Shown here one piece after another: positions 23,653-34,699 of a DNA stretch of 64,000 nt. Origin of the DNA: Macquaria australasica. Lineage: Eukaryota; Chordata; Actinopteri; Centrarchiformes; Percichthyidae. The notes beneath the pieces were generated by a model. That model saw only the letters and a list, made by a program, of their open reading frames with translations, searched no databases and was not told the DNA's origin. The DNA is taken from positions 377,001-441,000 of the forward strand of contig SEMN01000206.1 of the NCBI GenBank assembly GCA_005408345.1. Reading direction: 5' to 3'. The position numbers were made by a program, and so were the translations under genes. The first letter of the stretch is position 1. Each line of letters opens with the position of its first letter.

Positions 23653-24174
23653 GTGTTTTTGTCTCTTTCAGATGAAACTTTGATGCACTTATGGAACGCA
23701 GAGTTCTCCCTGTGCAGGGAGTCTGAGAGGGGCCACACACCCCCAAACACACACATGCCCTCCACTCAGCAGCTGTGTCCCACTGTTTGCTTTAAAGGAC
23801 GCCCGACTCCCCCCCCAACACACACACACACACACATACTGCTCTGCTCGCTGCCGGCGTCCGCCTGCCGACGCCCGTCGGGACCCGGCTGTGTGTTTGC
23901 TGCTGCTGACTTTGATTTGCTGTTTTGTGCGGCGGTCCTGCAGCCGTCCTGGGCCACTGCAGGTTCGGAGGGGTGCAGATGGGAGGGGGGGTTGGTGTCG
24001 GTGGTGCTGACAGCCCTTCCTCAAGGCACTCCACATCATTTGTCATCTTCATTTCACACGTTTTTCTTTTTTTTTTGCTCTCTGCTACATCAAAACAGAG
24101 AACAAAACATTTTCACACAGAGGTTTAACATTAAAATTGGTGGCATGAGCTTTATTCACACAGGACTAGTATGA
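23653..24174 (+). other. Longest upstream open frame (173 codons), probably not a gene
   Basis: The frame opens right after a good acceptor-like tract (TTTTTGTCTCTTTCAG, ending 23671) and passes through a G+C-rich patch with a CA microsatellite. The protein is low in structure, contains a Thr/His run encoded by the CA repeat, and has no domain I know. Equally long frames exist on the opposite strand. An unrecognised non-coding exon is possible, a protein gene unlikely. Confidence 0.2.
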
Positions 24175-24199
24175 TGTTGAGACCTCATGCAATTCATGC

Positions 24200-27100
24200 A
24201 TTATCCTACAAACTCAACGATGCATGTGCAGAGAGTAAAGGAATTCACTGGATTGGAGTGGGGGCCAGAGAAACAACAGTATAAGTTTGTTACTTAATGT
24301 TTTCTGGTTTTCTGGTTTGGTGGTTTCCACTCCTGCCTCCAATTATCACTACAGGAGGAAGATAGAAATACATAGAAAAACAAGTACAAAATAATATGTA
24401 ATTTAAATTCTTATCATCAAGTGACGTCTGTATATGAAACAGTGTAAAATATTTTTGTAGAGATTCATTTCTAAGTTAGAATTATAAAACCAAAAGCCAA
24501 CTCAAAACTGAAACAAAGTTAGGAAAGTTTAACACATCAAAATGAAACAACCATTTATAATTTTGAATTGTCTGTACACTAGAATATTTCAGATTTTTGT
24601 GTGACACTTCATGGAAAAATAACACAACAAGTAGATATACTGTAGAATACAAAAGAAAATGTGACTCACTTTCCACTTCTCCCAAATCAAACAGCTCATT
24701 CAATCTGTTTTTCTCCTAGACATTTTTGAACGTGTCAACCTCAAAGGCCAGAGGATGAATTATTCTCAGAGCTCAGTATTTGCCAACAGCTATCAGTTCT
24801 GTTTGCACCAGGATACGGAAGAAAAATTGTGCCAGAAGTTTCAATTGACAAATAATGTCTTCTTTAAATTCTGTCATTTTTACAATCGCTGGACATGTGA
24901 GGAAACCATGTGTGGTCCAAACCGTGTGTCGAATACAAGAAGAATTGGGAATGAGATTCCAATGTGTGGGTTTTTGTTTGTTTATTTTTTGTTTGTTTTT
25001 GTTTTTGGTCTTTTAGCGCAAATCACTACATCCACATGTAACAAAAGTCATATGCGAGTAAAGCTCTTGTAACACAACACATCGGTGACTAGAAAAGTAT
25101 TGCCTGACTACACCCAACACTTGATGCTGCAGTTACTTTTCTTTTTGTTAAATATCACTTTATTTTGTGGATGCACGGTTTCAAATAATGTTTGCATTTA
25201 TTTAGAACAACATTTTGCAGTATTATTATGAATTTACACTCACATCACATCTGACAAGGACTAAATTAGTGTTTTTATTAGCAAACTTGGGGAATTCAGT
25301 CTGTTTGAATTATCCCGGTTATGTGAGACTAAGAGAGCAAAGCCAAGTGGTGCATTTGAAGAGTTTGGAGGACACTGCCCTGCCCAGACTGAGGCAGACG
25401 TGCAGCTCTCTTCCCAGAGTGTGTTTTTGTTTGTTGGGTTGTGTATGGGAGGACGCCCTGAGGGCAGAGGAACCTGGAACATTAAGCATTGCCATGGCGT
25501 CTCAGTGCAGCTCTGAGCCTTGAGCTGCTCTGGCAGATTGCCTGGGGTAGAGGTGGCAGTGGGGGTGGCACAGGTTTGGAAAAGGCCCCTCAGCTCGCTC
25601 TTCTTCGCTCTTCTGGGACACACAACCCCACTCCCTGTCCGATCCGTTGGACAGGTTTTTGTCAAATTATTTTTGGAATCACGTACGCCACAGAAGGGAA
25701 AGTTGGCCTACGTGGCCTTTGTTTGGGCGTGTTCATCCAGAACAGAGAGCAGCAAGAATTAAAACATTTTGAAAGATGGATGCAAGTTACCAGGTCGTGT
25801 TCAGCGACTGGACAGTCTTTATGATGCAGACAGAAAATGTGTCACCGTCCCTTTGAAAATGTCCCAAAATAATCACCGTTGGAGCAGACGCCAGGTTGCT
25901 CTTGGCTCCTGGGAACTGAGCTGAAAAGCAGCAAACAAACAGGATTTACATGACAGAAAATCTTCAAATGGAAGCTAGGTCAGCGCTGTGTTTACATGCT
26001 TCATGGTTGGTACAAACTGGAGCTGTATGAGAGACTCATTTGATTACAGAATCAGCAGATATAACAAGAAAGAAGCCCTCGTCGACAAAGACATTTTTAC
26101 AACTTTTGTGTTTCCCAATCGACCTCACATCAGCTGCTTTGAAAGAATCATCATTTTATCTGAACTGGAGGGGCAGATCTGAGGGCACTGATGTCCAGCT
26201 TTATTATCTCCAGCTTTATTATTTCATCTCAGCTAATTTGCCAACAAGCCTTCATGTCTCAGCCATGAAGGAAATTCAAAAACACCTACTATTCTGTACG
26301 TTTTCAGGACATAGAACAAACAATTGAAGATCCTGGGTATGGATTCAAGTATCTGGACCAAGTGTGAAAACTGTGACGGACCCAAGGCCATTCTTCTGGA
26401 CCCAACCCAGGCGTGACAGCAACTTTCACACTTAAGCAATTGTACCAAATTCTCAGGGCGAGCAGCCTCAGGTTCAGTCAGCCCGAGTGTGAAAACGCCC
26501 TTAGACAGCCATCACACCTACACTTTATTTTCTTGGAAGACTTAACTTTAGGTTCTAACAAGCTAACCAGAGCTTGAGAACAAAGATATTTAGAGACCAA
26601 TAAGAGTTTAGATGGTTACTGTTCAATCATTGGCTGACAGTGACAGCAGCCTGAGACAAGCCTCAGACTTTGAACTGCAACCAACTTAATGACTCAGGAA
26701 CCTTACCTGTGTTTTGACCAGAGGAACCAGGTTTAAATTTAGCTCATTAGCCATGGTTTCGGGCCCCCAAAAAGTCCCTTCTCTGGTGGTTAGTAGCCTA
26801 CTTTCCAATGGAACTTCCAGGACTTACTCACTCACTGTTCAAACACAAGCTTCCATCATTTAGCACTGAGTGGCTGTGCTCGCTGGGAAGCCTGCTTAAA
26901 TGGAGTACAGGGGGCATATAAGGCGGCAGCTATGACGCTGAATTTCTATCAGCTAATAATCAAACAGCAGCAGGGGGGTGCTGTGGTAAACGTTAATCTG
27001 ATCTATTTAGACCAACATGAATGTAAGTGATAGTATAGTACCTTTTTCATTGTGATTTAGCCACTACAAGTAGTGAGAATATGAATGCATTCATTACAAT

Positions 27101-28300
27101 GCTGTTGGTACATTATTTTATTTAGTGGCCGCACAAACCGTCATTTCAAGTTGGTGTCAGCGACATGCTGTTTTCCGCCAAAATGAAATGGAGAGGAAAC
27201 AACACCATGAAACATTTCGTGCCAGTTTTGCCCACAAATAGTGACATAACAATAAGCTCAGAGATGAGCAAACTAGATAATTTAGGAAGGCTAAGTAAGT
27301 AATTTACTGTCCCCTATGAAACAAGCACTCCCAGGATTCTGTCGTAAAAAAGAAAATCACATTTTGCAGTTGTAATAGATATAATAAGTTAAACAAAATT
27401 AATGAGCAAGACAAGAACGAAAGTCAACACAAACTTCACTAGCTGTTCTTCGACAGTTTGCATCAGATCTTTTTGGTCATGTCTTATCCTTTCAACATTC
27501 TGACATCTTGCACATGAAGACAGGTGAGATTCAGCCCTCTCCATCGACACATTACACTAAAATATGCATCAAACTTTAACCAGATCAAGCAAAAGGCCCT
27601 GAGAAGGACCATACTGCATTTACTACTGTATTTATTTGTACATCATGGGGGGGTTGGGGTTCTTTAGGGCCCCAAAAAAGTCTAGGGCCAGCCCGGCTAG
27701 TATGACTATCAGGGCTGGGGGTGAATATTTTTTGTAATCTGCCAAAAAACGTTCAATACAACCATTCAAACATCTGAGCTGTGCGACAGTAAACACAAAG
27801 AAGACTTGTTGTTTCCTCATGTGTGAAAATCGCACCTCAAACATCGCCGTCATTTTTTAAATCAATTATCAGACTTATCAGCCTAATTGTCACTGTTCTC
27901 CAGATGTGCTGAAGCGCAAAAGGGAAATGTGCAAAAGCAAATTTGAGTTCCTGTTTGAGCTTCTGAGTTCAGTTCCTGTGGCTCCACAACTATTTGGTTG
28001 AAAAGGGACAATTGTGGCTCGGCTGTCAATCAAATGCGTACCCCACCAGCCCGCCCACTCGGAGGCTCGGAGGCTCAGAGGCTCTGGAAGCGAGCGTGGC
28101 ATTGTTCACACTCGACCAAATAAACCGAACAGAGGTAGAGAATGTTCCTTGATCTGAACGCAGCCTTCCTCTTTGTCTCTCTCCCTCCCTCTATCTTCCC
28201 CTCTTCTGTCTCTTTCTCTCTCTGTCTCTTTCTCTTTGTAGTTAGAGCACCAGAAGCTGTGGAGAGAAGAGTCCAAGCCAGCCAACAAAGCTATTGAAGC
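24200..28300. other. Intergenic stretch, no gene recognised
   Basis: Contains unique-looking DNA, including a moderately G+C-rich patch at about 25300-25750 with overlapping frames on both strands (102 to 134 codons), none with a domain. From 28150 the DNA becomes pyrimidine-rich, leading into the CT array. No RNA gene was found. Confidence 0.4.
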
Positions 28301-28309
28301 ATTACATCT

Positions 28310-28312
28310 CCC

Positions 28313-28345
<33 letters not shown>

Positions 28346-28366
28346 CCTCTCTCTCTCTCCCTCTGT
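28310..28366. repeat. (CT)n microsatellite
   Basis: Nearly pure CT dinucleotides with a few CCC and TG interruptions. The plus strand is pyrimidine-rich from about 28160, giving a long strand-asymmetric tract. Confidence 0.85.
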
Positions 28367-28369
28367 TCA

Positions 28370-28560
28370 GGCCTTGCTGTGTTTTTGGCAGTTACTACTG
28401 ACCATCATGAACGTCATTGCCAATTTTTGTGAAAACTGGCACATATGGCAGCTGAAGTGCCATATGCCATACAGAATATTTTTTGGCCGTTTCCCCCATT
28501 TGTATAATCGCTGGATCCGGTATAAAAGTGGCTCATTATTAATTCATTCCTTCCCAGTTT
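28370..28560. promoter_or_regulatory. Candidate conserved non-coding element
   Basis: Directly after the CT array lies a repeat-free block containing the near-palindrome GGCACATATGGCAG...GTGCCATATGCC (E-box CATATG twice, about 28439 and 28461), then CGGTATAAAAGTGGC and CTCATTATTAATTC. Paired CATATG E-boxes beside an ATTA cluster suggest an enhancer, but this is inference. Confidence 0.33.
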
Positions 28561-28944
28561 TTTTTTTCCTTTTCAGTTCCCCTCTGTGTTTTTCCTCTTT
28601 TTTTGCCTCATTTTCCTTCATTTGTTTCCAGATCCATTTGATGTCTGTGAGGACAGGGACGACAAGTTAATTTAACGTGCAGTGTGTGGGGATTAAAGCA
28701 TTTGGTTAATTCAAAGCTAAATGTGGGGATTACTGCCAGTGCGGAAGTCCATCTTCATGCATTAATGTTGTTTGTTGTACTATAGCACAAATTAGGTTTT
28801 AAATGCTTTGCATCAGAGCTAAATTGGTTTATTGTAACAACAAACCCAACTCTTGTGACATTTGATGGCTGGAAAGAAAGTCATTTTATATTTTTTGTCT
28901 TGAAGTGATTTACCTTGTAGGCTGAGCCAACATGCAGCATTGTT

Positions 28945-30000
28945 TAAAGGACAGGCCTGGTATATTTTCCTATTGTCAACAAATAGTGTGTTAGTCCAGT
29001 GGTTCCCAACCTTTTTTGTCCGACGTACACCACAGTCCTATCAGATGGACCTAAGTACCCCTTTATCAGACCCCTTTGATAGAAGGGATGGCTTTATGGT
29101 GTTGTTCAATGGTACTTTTTTGTAGTTTGCATTTGTACTGCTGCCATTTGGAGTGACAGAAACTGGCTGTTTCAACCATTTACATAATCTTTGCTTTGAG
29201 CTTTTTGTTGTCTTTATTACAGCTAGTCTATCTGCATCTTAATCAACTTCCAGCTGACTTAGGTTGGAGGAAAACTGAGGCATGTCTTGTCTGTTGGTAA
29301 GTTATTGTGACAATAACTATAAAGATCAGCATCACACACATTCGTAATCTTACATGTGTGTTGATTTTTTCTCCTAAACACAAATAATATGGAAATATAT
29401 GATCAAATCATAATTTCTATTTTTTTCAAATTAGCTGAGCTTCACAATTTTCCACGTACCCCCTGGTAACTGCAGAGGAGTACTTTCTGATTTCTCTACC
29501 CTGTCTGTGCCACTCAGCTCCATCACTTCCTACTGAAGATATAAATCTTTACAAACAGCTCACAAATATATAGTTGTTTTTTTTAACAAAAGGCTCAGTA
29601 ATTTCCTAAAATATCTGGGCACTGTAGTTTTTAGAAAACATTATTCAAACAGAACTAAATAGTGCATTTCTTGGGGATTATTTTCAGCGGCGGATTAATA
29701 AAATGGTGCTCTGGTGAGCGTCTCTGGCAGCAGGACGGCGTGTGTGTGGGAGTCAGAACTGAGTACTACAGTGTGTGTGTTCATGGTAATGTTGGAGCAT
29801 GTCTCCTAGTGCAACAGTGTGGCTCATTGATGTGTTTTTAATAGTTTTTTGGACAACAATGGAGCTCTATGGCACAGAGGAAGAAGAGATGTCAGAGGCT
29901 TTGCACACAATACTTGTTAGTAGGATGCATTCATTGTTGGTTTTGGGTCTTTTCATGGGATTTGTTGATAAAAACAAAATATAATCTCCATATATATATA
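28945..30000. repeat. Dispersed fish repeat with an embedded CAGTGGTTCCCAACC element
   Basis: The left part (GGACAGGCCTGGTATATTTT, then TTGTCAACAAAT) and right part (TTTTGGGTCTTTTCATGGG, ATTTGTTGATAAAAAC near 29940) look like the two sides of one dispersed family. Between them CCAGTGGTTCCCAACC (28996) starts a second unit that ends near GTACCCCCTGGTAAC (29456), resembling a hAT-type non-autonomous element. Exact borders were not fixed. Confidence 0.42.
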
Positions 30001-30649
30001 TTGAAATCTGGAGTTTGTTTTTTTAATCTTTAGTCTGTTTGTCTGGCTCTAACTTAACCACCCAGTGTTATTCCACATTAGCCAAAAAAACAAAAAACAC
30101 ATCACTTCCTGTGTGACAGAGGAGGATTTAAACAGCTAATTTAAGATCTATCCTGAACTGGCTGAAGGTTGAGTCACTGCTGCGTTATATCACTGAGTGA
30201 GTAGCAGGACTGACATTTATTTATATAAACTTGTGATTAAATGAGCGAAAACCTTTTTTTTTCTTTTTTTGCCGCTGCCTGTACTTTCTCCTCTGTTTCA
30301 CCTTCCTCTTCCACTATCTCCTCGTGTGTCTCTCTGTCTCTCTGACACTCACACTCAACACACAAACTCTCCCACACTTCCTCCTTGCTTTTGCCTCGCT
30401 GCCTCTCCTCTTCTGCCCTCCATTGGAAAGAGACTGGAAGGTCTACGCTGACTCCCTCACTCACTGTTGCTCGTCCATCATCGCGTCAGTTGGATCTTCT
30501 TCTACCCTCTAACTCGTCTTCATTGCATCTGGACTGTGTTTCCAACGACTCCACTCAGAGCCAGGGTCTTCTCGTTGATTCATCTCAACTATGATTAGTC
30601 ACTAATAGATAATCAGAAGATACAGAGGCTGGGTCCAAAATCATTCATT

Positions 30650-30970
30650 CACTACATACTGTAACCAACAGTCCCAACATTTTTGGGTTATGACCCGTTA
30701 AATGAAAGTGACCCCTCATCATAGGCTGTGACCAGAGAGATTTTTCCTTCTCAGATCGCTGTCATTTGAATAATTTATAGAGGCAATAAGAGGTAAAACT
30801 ATACTTTACAAGATGTCTGACAAAATGAACACAATTCTGTGCAGCAGATACATGTTTGTTTGCTCACTTATTTTGTTAATCATTCTTGCAGCCGCTCAAA
30901 GTCATCTTGTGAACTTTGGGTCTTAAAAACAACTCGTCTTACTTATTTCCAACATGGTCCCAAGATATAT
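30650..30970. repeat. Degenerate dispersed repeat (TGACCC...CATAGGCTGTGACC type)
   Basis: CCCAACATTTTTGGGTTATG, AAAGTGACCCCTCATCATAG and CTTGTGAACTTTGGGTC are fragments of a family seen widely in fish genomes. It is strongly decayed. Confidence 0.35.
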
Positions 30971-31805
30971 TAAAAAAGACAGACACCAAACATGTGACAC
31001 CAAATTGAACAATAACACCTTTAAAACTGGTATTATATTAGTACAAACTTAATATTAAATATTTGCATCATATCAGCTAAATGGCCAAGTAATCGACAAG
31101 TAAAATCTAAAATAGGCTTAAATTCCTTTAGTAACAACATAACAAGCACACAATGACAATTATAAAAGATTTATAAAAGATTTAACTCAACATAAATTGA
31201 AAAAAGACAATGATTTTATGAGATTTTTTTCTTGCAAGATGTCTCCTACATTTCTGACACATAGATCCTGATAGTCCATAACAAATAAAACAAATAAATT
31301 AATACAGAAGTTCACATATTATGACACAAGTTTTTGTCATAATATGTAAAACAAAAAAAAACACCTCCTTTATACTCCACAGCACACCACCTTACAACCT
31401 CCACCTCCAACCACCCACAGAGGGTAAATGTAAAATATTAACAACAAAACTTGAACATAGAAATCAAATGATATTTAATTTAAAGATGAGTGAAGAGTGA
31501 ATGTCCCTAACTGAAGACAATATCCTAATAACACAATATCAAACAATAGACAATGTCTGAATTGAAATGAATAAATGAAATGTAATGCCTTCTTGTTCTC
31601 GGAGATGCTCTTCTTTATATGCATACAGATACACATGTGGGAGATGTGAGATACAACTACAGACTTTTACTGAATCACCTACTGAATTTACTGAATTGCT
31701 AAAAGGCACCTCAGTAGTAGCCGGTCAGGAAGATCCTCGGCATTGGAACCAGCAACAATTACAGGTGGGAAAGAGAGTGTGTTATAGGTACTTTGTCTGT
31801 TTTAT

Positions 31806-32317
31806 AGGGGTGTAAGAAAATATCGATATTCTTGAGTGTTGCAATATTATGTTTTGTGATACTGTATTGATTCTCAAAAACACTGTATCGATTTTTAATT
31901 AATAGTTTACATGCAGAGATTCGGGGGAATTGGTTCATTTTGTGTTGTGTTTAAACTACCGACCGCTAGGTAGCGTAGCCATCACATAAACAGGCATACA
32001 TACAACAGAATGTGAACCTTTAAAACAGCATTGCTGTCGATTTACAATTTTTTATTTTCTTAATTTGTTTACCTAAAGAATCCTGCAAATGTCAATTCCT
32101 TTGCTCAGATTGCATAAAAAGTAGTGCTAGGATGTTGGATGTTACAGGGACTGTGATAAATGCAGATCCCACTCTTCTACTATGACAGGTTTCCTAAAAT
32201 TAGATTTAAAAATATTGCAATATATCACCTTGCTTACAGTATCGCAATATATTGAATCGTAACCCCTGTATCGTGATACGTTTCGTATCGCCAGATTCCT
32301 GCCAATACGCAGCCCTA
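31806..32317. mobile_element. hAT-type MITE with 8-bp target duplication
   Basis: The left end TAGGGGTGTAAGAAAATATC and the reverse complement of the right end, TAGGGCTGCGTATTGG, share the terminus TAGGG(G/C)TG. The flanks are CTGTTTTTA on the left and CTGTTTTAG on the right, i.e. the 8-base duplication CTGTTTTA with one extra T. Short inverted ends with an 8-base duplication are the hAT signature. The 512-bp interior is rich in ATATTGC/GTATCG motifs and codes for nothing. Confidence 0.72.
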
Positions 32318-33264
32318 CTGTTTTAGAAGGGACCAAAGTGTCCTATCTTCTTTTTATTTTATTTATGTGTGCACTGTATGTGTGTACAGTATGTGTTTGT
32401 TGGACCATTAAAAAAAACATATTCCTCTCCACGTATCAAAGTGGAGGGAGATTTATTAAACAGCTTTGTTGGAAACAATAACTGTCAACATGTCCAAAGC
32501 TGAGGACTTGGACGTCTGGGTGAATAACTGTGTTTTTCCTGTGATGTGTTTGCATCGAAAGATCAATGCATTAGTCTCCTGAGCTGCTATTTTTTTTTTC
32601 TTTTTTCTTCCAAAGCACAAAACATGCCTAATATTTGATGAGACGCGATGACAGTGCGGCGTCCGGGACGCAGCGCTGCCAGCGTCTGTCTGCTGAAATC
32701 CATTTGCAAAAGCTTTTGTTGTCATTTTCTATGTATGAAGTGTTGAATGAAAAGGAAGGGGAATTAACTTATCTTTACCACAGAATTGTGCATCACAAGG
32801 AGAAGATTAAAGGTAAAGTTTAGTTTAGAAGTTTTAGTTTAGAAGAACGCCTGTTGATCCATGATAAAAATATGATCCTGTCAGAAACCCTCTCTATAAT
32901 TGATGGCGAGGCATTTATAAGCACAAGATTGTTCCCACAAGATGTTTGCATGATGACGGTGAATTAATCATGGTGTGGGCATCAACCTGCTTTCCTCATA
33001 CAGTATTTATTCAACAGGTAATGTGACCTGATAGGAACTTCACTTGACACAGGAAAAGGTCAACTGTTCATAATGTCAGTGTTCATTTCTCAAGTTTGGT
33101 GCTAATTGTCCTCGTTGGACCCCTTCTTTCTAATGTTCCAGTCAGTCACGTTCAGGCGACACAGAAGCAGATGTACCGGCTGCTCGGAGCGGTTAACTTC
33201 ATTTTTGTCACGTTGATTAATGAGATTTGACAATTTAAGAGTTGTTATTTCTGTAATTTGACTG

Positions 33265-33510
33265 TTGTCGACCTCATCCACAGTTGTCCCCATTTTTGTG
33301 GCTGTTGTTCTGTCGTTATTTTGTGGCTCTGGCACAGGAAGATGACGTCCGCAGCCTTCATCCCTCCTACAAGGCTCTGACTGGCTTGGTTGTTTTTCTT
33401 TTTTCGACTGGGGAAACAGCCTTCAATAAGAACACCAGACCTGTCTGAACCGCTGGAGAAATCAGAGCCATTCAGAGGTCTGGAACCAGGCGACATAGCT
33501 GTAGACATCC
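33265..33510. repeat. Dispersed repeat, copy 1 of a local pair
   Basis: GTTATTTTGTGGCTCTGGCA, GGCTCTGACTGGCTTGG and AGAGGTCTGGAACCAGGCG align in order with the copy at 34285-34500. The two are about 1 kb apart in the same orientation and well diverged. Confidence 0.55.
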
Positions 33511-34284
33511 ATCACAATGGCCAGACAAGACTACCAATATTGGATAGTTTAAATTCTTGCTTTCTACAATATCGTATTGGTTCAGGTTAGACAACTAAAA
33601 CACTAGGTGAAGGTTAGGGAAAGACTGTGGTCACGCACGCTTCATGCTACATGTCCAACACGTCCTCATACCAAAATGACAGAATAGGTTGTTTTGCCAG
33701 TGACTCCCAAAAAAGACAGATGACTGTTGGAAAAACGACACATGACACATGGTTAACGTCGTGAAATGGTTGCAGTTTAGGTTTAAGCACCAAAACTACT
33801 TGGTTAGGTTGTAATTTAAGTTACATCATGTGACTTACGACTTGCTAACTTACGTAACTTTACATTACAATCTGACATAAGTTCAAATAAGTCAACGTTG
33901 GCTTTTGGTTTCACATGGGACACGAACAGCGGTCCTCCAGACGTGGAGTTTGTCGCTCTTTAAACTACCTCACCTGACTTCCTCCTTTGCTCCCATCATA
34001 ATTACTACGGCCCCTGGAGGTCGCCACCTAACAAGAAACGTAAATATGGGTCATAATCAGCTGCTTGCACGGACGACCGTATTTTTAGGGAGTGCGGTCT
34101 GAATGTATGTCCATACACCACCCGACATCCACATGCTTGCCTCGCTACATAAAGGGAACACTTCTTCCCGCAGAGGCACTGAAAGTTAGCGCTGGATGTT
34201 AAACGAGAAGGTATCGTCTAATATGAACATAGGCTAATTCTCAGGAATACTGGACTGGTATATCTGTGTTGATCTCAACTACAC

Positions 34285-34505
34285 CTGTCACCATTTTCTT
34301 GGCAGTTTGTCTGTTGTTATTTTGTGTCTCTAGCACAGGACGAGGATGTTCACGTTCTCGATCATGGCTACAGATCTCTTATTGGCCTGGTTCTTGTTGG
34401 AACACCATTTGACCAGAAGTATTTGATTTGATGAAAAACCTGGAGATGTGGGCGGCGAATCAGAGGTCTGGAACCAGGTTACAAGGCTGCAGATATCAGG
34501 GGCTC
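34285..34505. repeat. Dispersed repeat, copy 2 of a local pair
   Basis: GTTATTTTGTGTCTCTAGCA, TCTTATTGGCCTGGTTC and AGAGGTCTGGAACCAGG match copy 1. The copies may be two insertions of one family or an old tandem duplication. Confidence 0.55.
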
Positions 34506-34529
34506 GATCCAAGATGTAGCTATTAGCAT

Positions 34530-34680
34530 GCACATCATCAACATGCTAACATTCAAATTGTAATGCTAATATTAGCATGCAAAATGTTAGTATGTCACAC
34601 TAATATTCTAAATGTTAACATGGTACTGTTTTTTTTTTTTACTAAATGTTAGTCTGCTAAAATGTCAATCCCTGGTCGGG
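34530..34680. repeat. Fragment of the GTTAGCATGCTAAC repeat, copy C
   Basis: AGCTATTAGCATGC, ATCAACATGCTAACATTC and AATATTAGCATGCAAAATG repeat the AGCATGC/GCTAAC cadence of copies A and B. Only the right-hand part of the family is present and it is decayed. Confidence 0.45.
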
Positions 34681-34699
34681 ATACAGCTACAGCTGTGGG

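Noticed and set aside
23653..24174. 173-codon frame preceded by an acceptor-like tract, considered as an exon
   Set aside because: No homologous domain, a CA repeat is translated, and long frames exist on the other strand too. Kept only as a low-confidence region.
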